Shown piece after piece: positions 55,233 to 63,875 of a stretch of 64,000 bases of DNA. Position 1 is the stretch's first letter, and every line of letters begins with the position of its first letter. The notes under the pieces are model-generated. The model made no database searches. It was given only the letters and a program-made list of their open reading frames with translations, and was not told where the DNA came from. The stretch is from contig NZ_JAHQCS010000178.1 of assembly GCF_019042215.1 (NCBI RefSeq), forward strand, positions 110,719 through 174,718. Direction: 5' to 3'. The stretch is from Evansella tamaricis. GTDB lineage: Bacteria > Bacillota > Bacilli > Bacillales > Salisediminibacteriaceae. Made by a program: the position numbers and the translations under genes.

Positions 55233-56515
55233 ATCCGAATATCCACTCCTCGGTACATAGACTTGTCTCTGTCAAGTTCACTTACCGTTTTCTGATCGTC
55301 AGGTGAAGAAGGGGGAGTTGTCCATTTTATTGCCGATAAGTGGTAGTTAAGTGAATGCAATTGTTCCTTGAGAAATGGATACCAATCCCTTTGGAAAGAG
55401 GTGGGTTTTTCGTTATCGTTGAAAATAGTTAACGTGATCACTCTGTTTTGTATTTGAACATCAATCAATGTTTCTTTTAAGTATTCTAATTGTAAGTAAA
55501 ATACAATTCGGCAATGATCTTCGTCAATTATTCCACTGTTATCTTTACGTCCTTCCCATTGAACAGTCCAATCTCTCTGTACTCCTCCCCATTCCACAGG
55601 AAATTGCATTACGGTATGTGAAATATAAGAATCGTCCCTCGAAAGAAGCTGAAGGGCTGTTAAGCGCTGGACAATAAATTCTGCATGTCTTCTTACGGCT
55701 GATTCATTTTGAGATGGATCTTGTATTAGCTGAAGTAACATGGATTTTAATGTTGAAGCTTGTTTTGAATACTGCCGTACATTCCATTCATCCTGCAAAC
55801 CAACTTTTACAAATATATCTAATAAATTTTGACCATTCAATCCACCAGTTTTTCCTGTAGCTTGAATTTCTTCTCCTTTTATTACGACACTTTGTAACAG
55901 TTGTGCAAGTGGAGAATGACTGGATTGGAATGATGACTTGACGCTCAATGCCTTTTCTAATGAACGAATGGCTTCCGAAATTGTTCTGTCAGAAGAAAGA
56001 GACGCAAAACTCAAGAAAGTATCTTTCGTTAAAGGGAGGGAATACTGTAGCATCTTTACTACAAGGTTTAGATTTTGCTCCCGATCCATTGAGGATGATT
56101 GGAGAAGTGCTGCCCCTTCACTAATATTTTGTTGTGTAAAAGGGATATTCTCTTGTATGAATCTTTGAACTAACAAGACGTTATTATAGGATTGCCCTAA
56201 GCCCATTTGTCTCAAAACCATATTGGCAGATTGCTCTGACGGAATATTGGATGGGGATATGACAGGGGCACTGTCTATTACTTTTAATCGTGGTACACCT
56301 TCACTTCCCATTACCCGAAACAAATAAACCTTTCCCTTCTCAAGAGATGCTTCTAATTTGGCAGTTACATGAAGAGGGCCTAATTTCAATTGAGCAAGTT
56401 GATCGGGATACCATTTTGTCACATTCCCAAGGAACACTTGCCCCGGCTTCAACTGGATCCTGGAGGATGAACTTGAATTCATCCCGCTGAATAAATGCTG
56501 TATGATCAAAGACAT
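55229..56515 (-). CDS. ylqG: FliK-like hypothetical protein YlqG
   Basis: The 428-aa protein has no signal peptide. An N-terminal beta-rich region (IQLKPGQVFLGNVTKWYPDQ, LGPLHVTAKLEASLEKGKVY) resembles the OB-like part found before some FliK domains. A helical middle follows. The C-terminus (CRIVFYLQLEYLKETLIDVQ, then LKEQLHSLNYHLSAIKWT) has the strand-LG-strand-helix pattern of the Flg_hook domain. Position after rnhB and before ylqH matches Bacillus subtilis ylqG. The link to FliK is by eye only. Confidence 0.8.
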   Translation of the reverse strand: MSLIIQHLFSGMNSSSSSRIQLKPGQVFLGNVTKWYPDQLAQLKLGPLHVTAKLEASLEKGKVYLFRVMGSEGVPRLKVIDSAPVISPSNIPSEQSANMVLRQMGLGQSYNNVLLVQRFIQENIPFTQQNISEGAALLQSSSMDREQNLNLVVKMLQYSLPLTKDTFLSFASLSSDRTISEAIRSLEKALSVKSSFQSSHSPLAQLLQSVVIKGEEIQATGKTGGLNGQNLLDIFVKVGLQDEWNVRQYSKQASTLKSMLLQLIQDPSQNESAVRRHAEFIVQRLTALQLLSRDDSYISHTVMQFPVEWGGVQRDWTVQWEGRKDNSGIIDEDHCRIVFYLQLEYLKETLIDVQIQNRVITLTIFNDNEKPTSFQRDWYPFLKEQLHSLNYHLSAIKWTTPPSSPDDQKTVSELDRDKSMYRGVDIRI

Positions 56516-56543
56516 TACACCAACTTCCCTTCGCTGATGAACT

Positions 56544-57326
56544 TTATGTATTTAAAAGGCCACAATACTCCTTTACAGGGGCAAATGACTGCCGATGTTC
56601 CTTTGTTATCCCATGGACAGCCATGGCATCTATATGTTCTTTTGTTCCATAGCCCATGTGGTTATGGAATCCATACTGGGGATAGGTTTCCCCCATTTTT
56701 TCCATATACCGGTCCCTCGTTACTTTTGCAATAACTGAACTTGCAGCAATACTTATACTCTTTGCATCCCCTTTAATCAACGAGGTCTGGGGAACGTTTA
56801 ATGGTAATTCCATTGCATCCAATAATAAATAATCTACAGGGACATGGATTTGTTCCACAGCACGTTTCATCGCTAGTTTCGTAGCTTGATAGATATTATG
56901 GAAATCAATTTCTTCCGCTGTTGCCATTCCAATTCCAACATCCACTGCATTGGCTAGTATAAAATCATAAAATTCGTCTCTCTTTAACTTTGAAAGTTTC
57001 TTTGAATCTGTTAATCCAGGAAGATAAAAATCTTTTGAGAGCACCACACAGGAAGTCACCACAGGTCCAGCAAGGGGGCCTCGGCCAACTTCATCAATTC
57101 CGCCGATGAACTGATAGCCTTCTTTCCAATATTTCTCTTCATATTCTCGCATATTAAAAAACTGGTCTTTTAATTGCGCTTTTTTTTCATAGTTTTTTTC
57201 CCACGTATGTACTAATTTTTGGACACCTTTTCTTTTATCCCTTCTTAAAGTGGATAAGAAATCATCTTCGTTGCTAGTAACCTCTTCTAATTTCTCCTTA
57301 ATCAACTGGATAGACATCTCAGTCAT
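56544..57326 (-). CDS. rnhB: ribonuclease HII
   Basis: RNase HII removes ribonucleotides from DNA. The 260-aa protein has an N-terminal helical extension (about 1-70) typical of Bacillaceae, then the catalytic core with GIDEVGRGPLAGPVV, LTDSKKLS, LLDAMEL and the C-terminal GYGTKEHIDAMAVHG. AGGGGG precedes the ATG. It lies downstream of rbgA, behind a terminator, and 28 nt upstream of ylqG. Confidence 0.97.
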   Translation of the reverse strand: MTEMSIQLIKEKLEEVTSNEDDFLSTLRRDKRKGVQKLVHTWEKNYEKKAQLKDQFFNMREYEEKYWKEGYQFIGGIDEVGRGPLAGPVVTSCVVLSKDFYLPGLTDSKKLSKLKRDEFYDFILANAVDVGIGMATAEEIDFHNIYQATKLAMKRAVEQIHVPVDYLLLDAMELPLNVPQTSLIKGDAKSISIAASSVIAKVTRDRYMEKMGETYPQYGFHNHMGYGTKEHIDAMAVHGITKEHRQSFAPVKEYCGLLNT

Positions 57327-57416
57327 GTTTATTCCCCCTAATCATTCTATCGGATTTTTTTGCGAACTATTTTAGTTTCCATTTTAAACAATTCGATTTA
57401 TGTGTTTTGAAAAAGA

Positions 57417-57443
57417 GAAAAAAGGCACACATGGATGCATGCC
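57417..57443 (-). terminator. Rho-independent terminator after rbgA
   Basis: GGCATGCAT and ATGTGTGCC form a stem with two G-U pairs, followed by TTTTTTC on the minus strand. It starts 2 nt after the rbgA stop codon. Confidence 0.75.
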
Positions 57444-57445
57444 TC

Positions 57446-58297
57446 CTACTTTGTTGAGGGAGTTTCCAGTGAGATCCGTCCCATCGTTCCAGAACGGAAT
57501 TCCCGAAATAAAATCTCTGCTACCCGATCATAATCCACGATTCCACCGGACATTAAACAACCGCGTTTTTTTCCGATTTCCTCAAAGAGCTCAATCACAT
57601 CTTCAGGAATAAGGGTAAGCTGATATCTTTCCTTTAATCGTTCCGGATAATGATCCTTTAAGAAACGAAGAAGAAAAACCGACATCTCTTGAAAATCAAG
57701 AATTTCTTCTTTAATGGCCCCTGTGAGAGCAAGACGATATCCCACCGCCTGATCCTCAAATTTCGGCCAGAGAATTCCAGGTGTATCCAACAATTCCATT
57801 TGTTTTCCAACTTTAATCCATTGCTGTGCCTTTGTAATTCCCGGTTTATCACCTATTTTGGCAATTTTTTTTCCTGCTAAACGATTGATGATTGTGGATT
57901 TCCCAACGTTGGGTATCCCTAAAATAAGAGCACGAATAGCCCGGGGATTCATCCCCTTTGCACGCATCTTATCTGTTAGTGGCTTGGCTAACTTTTGAAC
58001 TTCCTGAGAGATAGATTTTACACCCGTTCCCTTTTGGGCATCGATTTGTAATACCGCATTCCCTAGGTTTTCAAAATAAGACATCCAAGCTTTCGTATGA
58101 TTCGGATCTGCTAAGTCAGCTTTATTTAATAGAACAAGTCGTGGCTTTCCCTTCGCTAATTCATCAATAACCGGGTTCCGTGAAGAAAGGGGAATTCGTG
58201 CATCTACCAGTTCGATCACAACATCAATTAATTTTAATTTTTCTTTTGCTTCCCGCCTGGCCTTTGCCATATGGCCAGGAAACCATTGAATGGTCAT
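57446..58297 (-). CDS. rbgA: ribosome biogenesis GTPase RbgA (YlqF)
   Basis: RbgA is essential for 50S assembly in Bacillus. It is a circularly permuted GTPase, with the G4 motif LLNKADLAD before the G1 motif [15 protein letters not shown] and the G3 LLDTPG. The N-terminal [13 protein letters not shown] is typical, and an RNA-binding C-terminal domain follows (about 190-283). I chose ATG 58297 (283 aa), 10 nt after GGAG; the longer GTG start overlaps that site. Confidence 0.97.
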   Translation of the reverse strand: MTIQWFPGHMAKARREAKEKLKLIDVVIELVDARIPLSSRNPVIDELAKGKPRLVLLNKADLADPNHTKAWMSYFENLGNAVLQIDAQKGTGVKSISQEVQKLAKPLTDKMRAKGMNPRAIRALILGIPNVGKSTIINRLAGKKIAKIGDKPGITKAQQWIKVGKQMELLDTPGILWPKFEDQAVGYRLALTGAIKEEILDFQEMSVFLLRFLKDHYPERLKERYQLTLIPEDVIELFEEIGKKRGCLMSGGIVDYDRVAEILFREFRSGTMGRISLETPSTK

Positions 58298-58310
58298 TTT
58301 ATACACACTC

Positions 58311-58856
58311 CTACTCTACAATACGGACCTCTGAAAATGGCCAGAAAACAAGGTTTGCTTTACCAACCACTTCTTCATAAGGGATGACACCAATATGCCT
58401 GCTGTCTTTACTGTGTTGACGGTTATCACCTAACACAAAAACATGACCTTCTGGAACACGATCAAAATCTGTCACTTCGTTAAGGTGAAAATCCCCAGTA
58501 TATGGATATCGTGTTGCTTCCCTTTTAAAATTATCAAGATAAGGCTCCTCCATCGGTGTATCATTAATATAAAGAACATCGTTCTTATAATATAATGTAT
58601 CCCCGGGTAACCCAATTACTCGTTTTATATAGTCTTTATTTTGTGGAGCGTGAAAGACAATTATATCAAATCTTTCAGGTTCGCCGATTGTGTACCCTAT
58701 TTTATTTACGATCATCCGATCATTGTGCTCAAGCGTCGGCATCATGGATTGTCCATCTACGACAATTGGTGCAAAAAAGAAGTAACGGATAACAATCGCT
58801 AATATTAGGGCGACAGCAACTGCCTTTACCCATTCCCATGATTCTGATTTCGCCAT
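58311..58856 (-). CDS. sipS: type I signal peptidase
   Basis: Signal peptidase I releases exported proteins. One N-terminal transmembrane helix (about residues 10-28) precedes the catalytic Ser37 (DGQSMMPTL) and Lys78 ([12 protein letters not shown]). The late [14 protein letters not shown] box is intact. I list ATG 58856 (181 aa), 11 nt after GGAGG. An in-frame ATG at 58877 would add 7 residues but has no ribosome-binding site. The symbol follows the position beside rbgA; the family is certain but the paralogue name is not. Confidence 0.92.
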   Translation of the reverse strand: MAKSESWEWVKAVAVALILAIVIRYFFFAPIVVDGQSMMPTLEHNDRMIVNKIGYTIGEPERFDIIVFHAPQNKDYIKRVIGLPGDTLYYKNDVLYINDTPMEEPYLDNFKREATRYPYTGDFHLNEVTDFDRVPEGHVFVLGDNRQHSKDSRHIGVIPYEEVVGKANLVFWPFSEVRIVE

Positions 58857-58894
58857 CTCGCTTTCATCCTCCAGCATGATTCATTTTAGTGTTT

Positions 58895-58916
58895 AAAAAC
58901 TAGGCTAATGGCCTAA
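58895..58916 (-). terminator. small attenuator-like hairpin upstream of sipS
   Basis: TTAGGC and GCCTAG form a 6-bp stem (one U-G pair) around a 4-nt loop, followed by TTTTT on the minus strand. It lies about 40 nt upstream of the sipS start codon. The stem is short, so the function is uncertain. Confidence 0.35.
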
Positions 58917-59061
58917 TTCATAGAATCCTGTAATTCAGTTTATTTTATCATAGAACAATAAGGATTACCTTAAGAGAGTGAATCTAATTTTTTATGTAAT
59001 GGAATACTTATCAATAGAAAATTTATAATCCAGTCAACACCCCTGACTTAGATGAGGGTAT

Positions 59062-59094
59062 AAAGAAAAAAAGAGAGCCATACAAGCCCCCTTT
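59062..59094 (-). terminator. Rho-independent terminator after rplS
   Basis: AAAGGGGGC pairs with GCTCTCTTT through seven standard and two G-U pairs around TTGTATG, followed by TTTTC and more T residues. It lies about 10 nt after the rplS stop codon. Confidence 0.85.
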
Positions 59095-59103
59095 TTAAAA
59101 CAT

Positions 59104-59445
59104 TTATCTTTCTTTAATACGAGCTGCTTTACCACGAAGTGCACGTAAGTAATAAAGTTTCGCACGGCGTACCTTACCACGGCGAGACACTTCAATCTTA
59201 TCGATACGTGGGGAATGTACAGGGAATGTACGTTCAACACCAACACCGTAAGATATCTTACGAACAGTGAATGTTTCACTGATTCCAGAACCTTTAAGTT
59301 TGATAACTACCCCTTCGTATACCTGAATACGTTCACGAGTACCCTCAACAACTTTAACGTGTACTTTTAACGTATCCCCAGGACGGAAAGCTGGAAGATC
59401 AGTTTTTAATTGTTCTTGCGTAATTTCACGAATGATATTTTCCAT
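59104..59445 (-). CDS. rplS: 50S ribosomal protein L19
   Basis: L19 lies at the interface of the 30S and 50S subunits. The 113-aa sequence has the conserved [40 protein letters not shown] and the C-terminal [20 protein letters not shown]. The start codon follows AAGGAGG. It is the only gene between its own promoter/leader and a terminator, although read-through from trmD is possible. Confidence 0.98.
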   Translation of the reverse strand: MENIIREITQEQLKTDLPAFRPGDTLKVHVKVVEGTRERIQVYEGVVIKLKGSGISETFTVRKISYGVGVERTFPVHSPRIDKIEVSRRGKVRRAKLYYLRALRGKAARIKER

Positions 59446-59526
59446 TTCTGTTCGCCTCCTTCCCTCCAGACATTCTTGTCCTACTAATGACAGCGGAACA
59501 TCTTGATGACATGGCTAAAAGCCACA
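59446..59526 (-). promoter_or_regulatory. L19-type ribosomal protein leader RNA upstream of rplS
   Basis: The leader has a TGGCT/AGCCA hairpin (59512-59524), then AGATGTTCCGCTG, a TGTC/GACA hairpin, and AAGAATGTCTGGAGGGAAGG running into the ribosome-binding site. The ATGTTCCGCTG and GAATGTCTGGAGGGA blocks agree with what I remember of the L19 leader of Bacillus, which is thought to be bound by L19. A covariance-model search would settle it. Confidence 0.7.
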
Positions 59527-59532
59527 AGTGTT

Positions 59533-59561
59533 ATAATACCACAGCTTGAAGGGGATCTCAA
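59533..59561 (-). promoter_or_regulatory. SigA-type promoter of rplS
   Basis: TTGAGA (59556-59561), a 17-bp spacer and TATTAT (59533-59538) match five of six consensus positions each. It overlaps the 3' end of trmD and gives a leader of about 80 nt. Confidence 0.75.
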
Positions 59562-60307
59562 CCCTTATTCCGTAATTCCCTCAATTGCTGCAAATATTTT
59601 TCATCCTCTTTTGTTAAGTCTATCATGTCCAATAAATCTGGTCGCCTCTCAACCGTACGTTTTAGAGCTTGCTGCCTTCTCCACTCTTCAATATTGGCAT
59701 GATGTCCCGACAAAAGTATTTCAGGAACCTCGAAATCTTTAAATTTTGCAGGTCTCGTGTAATGGGGGTACTCTAAGAGACCTGTACTATAGGAATCTGT
59801 CACTGCTGATGTTTCATTGCCTAGTGTTCCTGGGAGAAGTCTTGTGACGCTGTCAGCGATGACCATTGCCCCTATTTCTCCCCCTGTCAGGACGTAATCA
59901 CCGATGGAAACTTCGTCTGTGACGAGATATTCCCTAATTCGTTCATCATATCCCTCGTAATGACCACAAATAAGTACTAGATGATCCTCTTGGGCCAATT
60001 CCTCTGCTTTTTTTTGATTATACCGTTCCCCTTGTGGACAGAGGAGGATTACTCTCGATGGCTTTTGGCTGTCCATCCTTTTTCTTGTCGCCTCTACTGC
60101 GTCAAAAATCGGTTGTGGGGTGAGTACCATGCCCCCGCCCCCACCATATGGATAGTCATCCACTTTACTGTGTTTGTCTTTGGAAAACTCACGAAAATTA
60201 ATGACATCATATTCCACAATCCCCTTTTGCTGGGCTGAGTTCAAGATAGATTGTTGAAAAACACCAGTAAACATATCTGGAAACAATGTTAAAATGGATA
60301 TTTTCAT
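59558..60307 (-). CDS. trmD: tRNA (guanine-37-N1) methyltransferase TrmD
   Basis: TrmD makes m1G37 and prevents frameshifting. The 249-aa protein shows the trefoil-knot motifs [40 protein letters not shown] and [20 protein letters not shown], then the C-terminal [13 protein letters not shown]. Its ATG overlaps the rimM stop (TAATG). The rimM-trmD pair is conserved. Confidence 0.98.
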   Translation of the reverse strand: MKISILTLFPDMFTGVFQQSILNSAQQKGIVEYDVINFREFSKDKHSKVDDYPYGGGGGMVLTPQPIFDAVEATRKRMDSQKPSRVILLCPQGERYNQKKAEELAQEDHLVLICGHYEGYDERIREYLVTDEVSIGDYVLTGGEIGAMVIADSVTRLLPGTLGNETSAVTDSYSTGLLEYPHYTRPAKFKDFEVPEILLSGHHANIEEWRRQQALKRTVERRPDLLDMIDLTKEDEKYLQQLRELRNKG

Positions 60308-60828
60308 TAGTCTAACAACCCTTCCATGAGGTGAACGATAACTTCTTTTTTATCAATATTTATTTCCTTGACCACTTCTTCGATATAGGGCAATAGAATA
60401 TCTTTCCCATTTTCTTTCCGTTGCACGACCCAAACATCGTTAGCACCAGGTGAAAGTATCTCTTTTACCTTCCCCAGTTCCACCCCATCATCTGTGATTA
60501 CATTTAATCCGATAATCTCATGGTAGTAAAATTCCCCTTCTTGGAGTTCATCATCAAGCGTTTCAGGGTCCACCTGTAACAGTGTCCCTTTAAATTGCTC
60601 CACGTCATTCACATTATTAAAGCCTTCAAAAGTTAATAAATCAAATTGTTTATGCTTTCGCCAGGAACTTACTTGAAGAGGTTGTCTCGTTCCCTTTTCG
60701 TCCAGTACATAAAGGGTATTTCCTGTGGCATATCGTTCTTCAGGAAAATCGGTTCTGGAGATAACACGAACTTCTCCACGTATACCATGTGTATTTACAA
60801 TTTTCCCAACATTAAGCCAATCAGTCAT
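60307..60828 (-). CDS. rimM: ribosome maturation factor RimM
   Basis: RimM binds S19 and assists 30S head assembly. The N-terminal domain has [20 protein letters not shown], followed by the PRC-barrel domain ([29 protein letters not shown] and [15 protein letters not shown]). I chose ATG 60828 (173 aa), behind GGAGGAA. The longer frame lies inside ylqD. The start overlaps ylqD by 8 nt. Confidence 0.96.
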   Translation of the reverse strand: MTDWLNVGKIVNTHGIRGEVRVISRTDFPEERYATGNTLYVLDEKGTRQPLQVSSWRKHKQFDLLTFEGFNNVNDVEQFKGTLLQVDPETLDDELQEGEFYYHEIIGLNVITDDGVELGKVKEILSPGANDVWVVQRKENGKDILLPYIEEVVKEINIDKKEVIVHLMEGLLD

Positions 60829-61240
60829 CTTCCTCCATGCCCCCTTGACGTATTTCATGTATGACACCGTCTTTAATAACGATTTCGGTACCTTTCATTA
60901 TTTCTTCCCAATTATCCCCTTCTTCAACCTGTTCAATCATTTGAATTGTACCTTCTCTTATTTCAGAACCTAATGCAAGTTCATCCAATTGGCCAAGTTT
61001 TAATTCCAATTGACGAAGTCTGTCCTTACGGCGCTGAACTTCCCTATTAAAACTTTCTTTAAGTGATTTCTGATAATTAAGATTGTTTTTATTTGCCTTT
61101 AATTTTTTATGTAATACAAACTCTAGTTGTTGAATTTCTTTGTTTAATTGGTATTGCCGGCTCAAAAACTGTTCCTTCAGTCTCGTCTTGCTTTTTTCAG
61201 TTAAGATCTGTTTTACAACTACTTTTTTAATAATTTCCAT
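60821..61240 (-). CDS. ylqD: YlqD-family protein
   Basis: The 139-aa protein has a short N-terminal beta segment ([20 protein letters not shown]), a long helical, probably coiled-coil middle (about 22-85) and a C-terminal beta-rich part ([18 protein letters not shown]). Position between khpA and rimM and the general layout match YlqD of Bacillus subtilis, whose function is unknown. GGAGGTG precedes the ATG. Confidence 0.88.
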   Translation of the reverse strand: MEIIKKVVVKQILTEKSKTRLKEQFLSRQYQLNKEIQQLEFVLHKKLKANKNNLNYQKSLKESFNREVQRRKDRLRQLELKLGQLDELALGSEIREGTIQMIEQVEEGDNWEEIMKGTEIVIKDGVIHEIRQGGMEEDD

Positions 61241-61298
61241 TCGGGCTTGTCACCTCCAGTGATTTAGGATTCCTGAAAACAGCTTTTATTAGTTGAGA

Positions 61299-61326
61299 TT
61301 TATAAGCGTATTCCTATCCATGCTAA
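61299..61326 (-). promoter_or_regulatory. candidate promoter of ylqD-rimM-trmD
   Basis: TTAGCA (61321-61326), a 16-bp spacer and TATAAA (61299-61304) lie about 60 nt upstream of ylqD, downstream of the khpA terminator. Confidence 0.45.
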
Positions 61327-61433
61327 GTAGCATTTAGTGTTTTATTTTTGCATTTTCTTAGTTTGTAAAATAAATGTTCTATCAAAGAAACGATTTCCAT
61401 TTTCACTACAGTCTTTTTTATATTTACATACGG

Positions 61434-61462
61434 AAAAAGGGAGAGGACATACCTCACCCTTT
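61434..61462 (-). terminator. Rho-independent terminator overlapping the khpA stop codon
   Basis: AAAGGGTGAGG pairs with CCTCTCCCTTT, with one mismatch, around TATGT and is followed by T residues. The stem begins within the khpA stop codon, so ribosomes ending there could affect folding. Confidence 0.75.
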
Positions 61463-61688
61463 ACCCGATTTCTAGATTGATGCGTTTGTTTTGATTCGTA
61501 CCTGCTGCATTCACAACAGAGCGAATCGCCTTTGCGATACGGCCTTGTTTGCCTATCACTTTCCCCATGTCGTCCGCGTGAACTTCCAGCTTCAGTGTGA
61601 GTGATCGACCGTTTTCAACTTCAGTAACACGGACGTCATCCGGGTGATCGACAAGGGCCTTTGCAATTGATTCAACAAGTTCTTTCAT
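61461..61688 (-). CDS. khpA: KH-domain RNA-binding protein KhpA (YlqC)
   Basis: KhpA is a single type II KH domain, which in streptococci works with KhpB in cell-division control. The RNA-binding loop is GKVIGKQGRIAKAIRSVV. I chose ATG 61688 (75 aa), behind AAAGGTGAG. A GTG three codons upstream overlaps that site. It lies between rpsP and ylqD as in Bacillus subtilis. Confidence 0.95.
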   Translation of the reverse strand: MKELVESIAKALVDHPDDVRVTEVENGRSLTLKLEVHADDMGKVIGKQGRIAKAIRSVVNAAGTNQNKRINLEIG

Positions 61689-61725
61689 GTCACTCACCTT
61701 TAACGAATATTTTCACACGAAGGAC

Positions 61726-61998
61726 TTATTTTACGTTCTTCGCATTGTGAAGTTTTTCCATTAAGCCTACTTTTGAGAACAAGTTGCGAACTGTATCAGA
61801 AGGTTTTGCGCCATCCAACATCCATTTCAACGCTTTCTCTTCATCTACTTTAAATTCCACTGGATTTTTAAGTGGATTGTAAGTTCCAAGCTCTTCAATA
61901 AAACGACCATCACGTGGTGATCTAGAGTTAGCTACAACTACGCGATAGAACGGAGATTTTTTTGCTCCCATTCGCTTTAAACGAATTTTTACTGCCAT
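61726..61998 (-). CDS. rpsP: 30S ribosomal protein S16
   Basis: S16 is an early-assembly 30S protein. The 90-aa sequence has [20 protein letters not shown] and [18 protein letters not shown] chose ATG 61998, behind GGAGGTG; the longer frame starts at a TTG on that site. It is preceded by two hairpins in the ffh-rpsP spacer. Confidence 0.98.
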   Translation of the reverse strand: MAVKIRLKRMGAKKSPFYRVVVANSRSPRDGRFIEELGTYNPLKNPVEFKVDEEKALKWMLDGAKPSDTVRNLFSKVGLMEKLHNAKNVK

Positions 61999-62054
61999 GT
62001 GTTTCACCTCCAAATTTCATTCACACAATTAAGTATATTATCATAAACTTTCAC

Positions 62055-62089
62055 GGGGGACAACCCCCAGTAAAGTAAAAAAACTTTAC
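62055..62089 (-). other. two tandem hairpins between ffh and rpsP
   Basis: GTAAAGT/ACTTTAC (62070-62089) and GGGGG/CCCCC (62055-62068) lie side by side just after ffh. Neither is followed directly by a T-run, so they may mark RNA processing or partial attenuation rather than full termination. Confidence 0.5.
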
Positions 62090-62100
62090 ACTAGGAAAAA

Positions 62101-63447
62101 TTACATAAACGGCATTTTAAATCCGCCTTTTTTCTTTCCTTTTCCTTGCATTCCCGCCATTTGTTTCATCATTTTTTTCATCTCGGCGAATTGCTTAATA
62201 AGACGGTTCACTTCTTGGATAGAAGTACCACTACCCTTTGCAATCCTACGCCGACGACTGGCATTTAAAAGGGACGGATCTTCCTTTTCTGCCTTCGTCA
62301 TAGATTTAACAATCGCTTCAATATGTGACAACTGCTTATCGTCCACTTGAATGTTTTTGAGGCCTTTCATCTTACCTGCACCAGGCATCATGCTCAAGAG
62401 TTCGTCTAATGGGCCCATACTCTTCACTTGCTCCAGTTGTTCGAGAAAATCGTCAAATGTTAATTCATTCGTCCGCATTTTCCTTTCTAACTCTTTCGCC
62501 TTCGCTTCATCCACATTCGTCTGGGCTTTTTCTATAAGAGTTAATACATCTCCCATCCCTAAAATACGAGAAGCCATCCTCTCTGGATGAAACGGTTCTA
62601 ATGCATCGACCTTTTCCCCCATCCCCGCAAACTTAATCGGAGTGTCGGTTACAGCCTTAACGGATAATGCGGCACCACCTCGGGTATCCCCATCGAGTTT
62701 CGTTAATACCACACCGGTGATTCCTAGTCGTTCATTAAAGCTCTCTGCCACATTAACGGCATCTTGCCCCGTCATTGCATCCACGACTAAGAGAATTTCG
62801 TCGGGATTGGTTAATGCTTTTATTTCTTCTAGCTCATTCATCAGTTCTTCGTCCACGTGAAGTCGCCCTGCAGTATCAATCAGAACATAATCGTGGTGAT
62901 TTTGTTTCGCCTCTACCATAGCGTTTTTGGCAATCTCCACCGGACTCACCTGATCACCCATAGAAAAAACAGGCATACTCAGCTGTTTCCCCAGTGTTTC
63001 TAACTGTTTAATGGCAGCTGGACGATAGATGTCGGCTGCGACCATAAGTGGCTGGCGATTATGTTTTTTGCGGAGATGATTTGCCAGTTTTCCAGTTGTC
63101 GTTGTTTTACCTGCACCTTGAAGACCTACCATCATTACAACAGTGGGAGGCTTTGATGCAACCGCAATTTTGCTCTGCTGTCCACCCATCAATTTAGTCA
63201 GTTCATCATTAACAACCTTAATAACCTGTTGGCCCGGTGTTAAGCTCTTGAGAACTTCCTGACCAACTGCCCGCTCTTTTACATTCGCAATAAACTGCTT
63301 GACAACTTTAAAGTTAACATCCGCTTCTAGAAGGGCGAGACGTACTTCCCGCATCATTTCTTTCACATCGGCTTCGGAAACTTTTCCTTTTCCGCGGATT
63401 TTATTTAAAGTCCCCTGCAGTCTTTCTGCTAATCCTTCAAATGCCAT
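62101..63447 (-). CDS. ffh: signal recognition particle protein Ffh
   Basis: Ffh is the SRP54 GTPase that targets membrane proteins. The N domain is followed by the G domain with VGLQGAGKTTTTGKLANHL, DIYRPAAIKQLETLG, DTAGRLHVDEELM and TKLDGDTRGGAALS. The methionine-rich M domain (about 300-448) carries the SGTS RNA-binding motif (KGSGTSIQEVNRL). The protein is 448 aa and lies 12 nt after ylxM. Confidence 0.98.
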   Translation of the reverse strand: MAFEGLAERLQGTLNKIRGKGKVSEADVKEMMREVRLALLEADVNFKVVKQFIANVKERAVGQEVLKSLTPGQQVIKVVNDELTKLMGGQQSKIAVASKPPTVVMMVGLQGAGKTTTTGKLANHLRKKHNRQPLMVAADIYRPAAIKQLETLGKQLSMPVFSMGDQVSPVEIAKNAMVEAKQNHHDYVLIDTAGRLHVDEELMNELEEIKALTNPDEILLVVDAMTGQDAVNVAESFNERLGITGVVLTKLDGDTRGGAALSVKAVTDTPIKFAGMGEKVDALEPFHPERMASRILGMGDVLTLIEKAQTNVDEAKAKELERKMRTNELTFDDFLEQLEQVKSMGPLDELLSMMPGAGKMKGLKNIQVDDKQLSHIEAIVKSMTKAEKEDPSLLNASRRRRIAKGSGTSIQEVNRLIKQFAEMKKMMKQMAGMQGKGKKKGGFKMPFM

Positions 63448-63459
63448 ACATATTGCCCC

Positions 63460-63789
63460 CTATTCCAGTTTCTCGAGTGCTTCGATCATCTCGATCATTG
63501 TATCGGGACTATCTTGTTTTTTTACTGCTGATTTAAGCTTTCGGATTAACTCTTGTCTGGATTCATACCTGACTAACAGCATGAGTTTATCCTCATATTC
63601 CTCTAACAAAGCTTCTGTCCGTTTAATATTATCATAAACGGCTTGACGACTTACATTAAACTGTTCTGCAATCTCACCTAGAGACAGATCGTCTAAATAA
63701 TAGAGGGTCATGTAGTGATTTTGCTTTTCTGTGAGAAGTGCCTGGTAAAAATCATATAAATAATTCATGCGGATTGTCTTTTCTATCAA
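63460..63789 (-). CDS. ylxM: YlxM-family helix-turn-helix protein
   Basis: YlxM is a small all-helical protein found upstream of ffh that is thought to influence SRP. The 109-aa protein has [18 protein letters not shown], a helix-turn-helix ([20 protein letters not shown], then [13 protein letters not shown]) and a charged C-terminus. I chose TTG 63789, 8 nt after AAGGCGG, which aligns with the start of the Bacillus subtilis protein as I recall it. The longer GTG frame overlaps that site. Confidence 0.93.
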   Translation of the reverse strand: MIEKTIRMNYLYDFYQALLTEKQNHYMTLYYLDDLSLGEIAEQFNVSRQAVYDNIKRTEALLEEYEDKLMLLVRYESRQELIRKLKSAVKKQDSPDTMIEMIEALEKLE

Positions 63790-63828
63790 GAATCTCACCG
63801 CCTTGTTAGATTCACTTTACAACATACA

Positions 63829-63857
63829 ATACTACAAGATCCCCACTATGGTGTCAA
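63829..63857 (-). promoter_or_regulatory. SigA-type promoter of ylxM-ffh-rpsP-khpA
   Basis: A perfect TTGACA (63852-63857), a 17-bp spacer and TAGTAT (63829-63834) lie about 40 nt upstream of the ylxM start codon, between it and the repeat. Confidence 0.75.
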
Positions 63858-63875
63858 GTTTTTTTCTTGACTATA

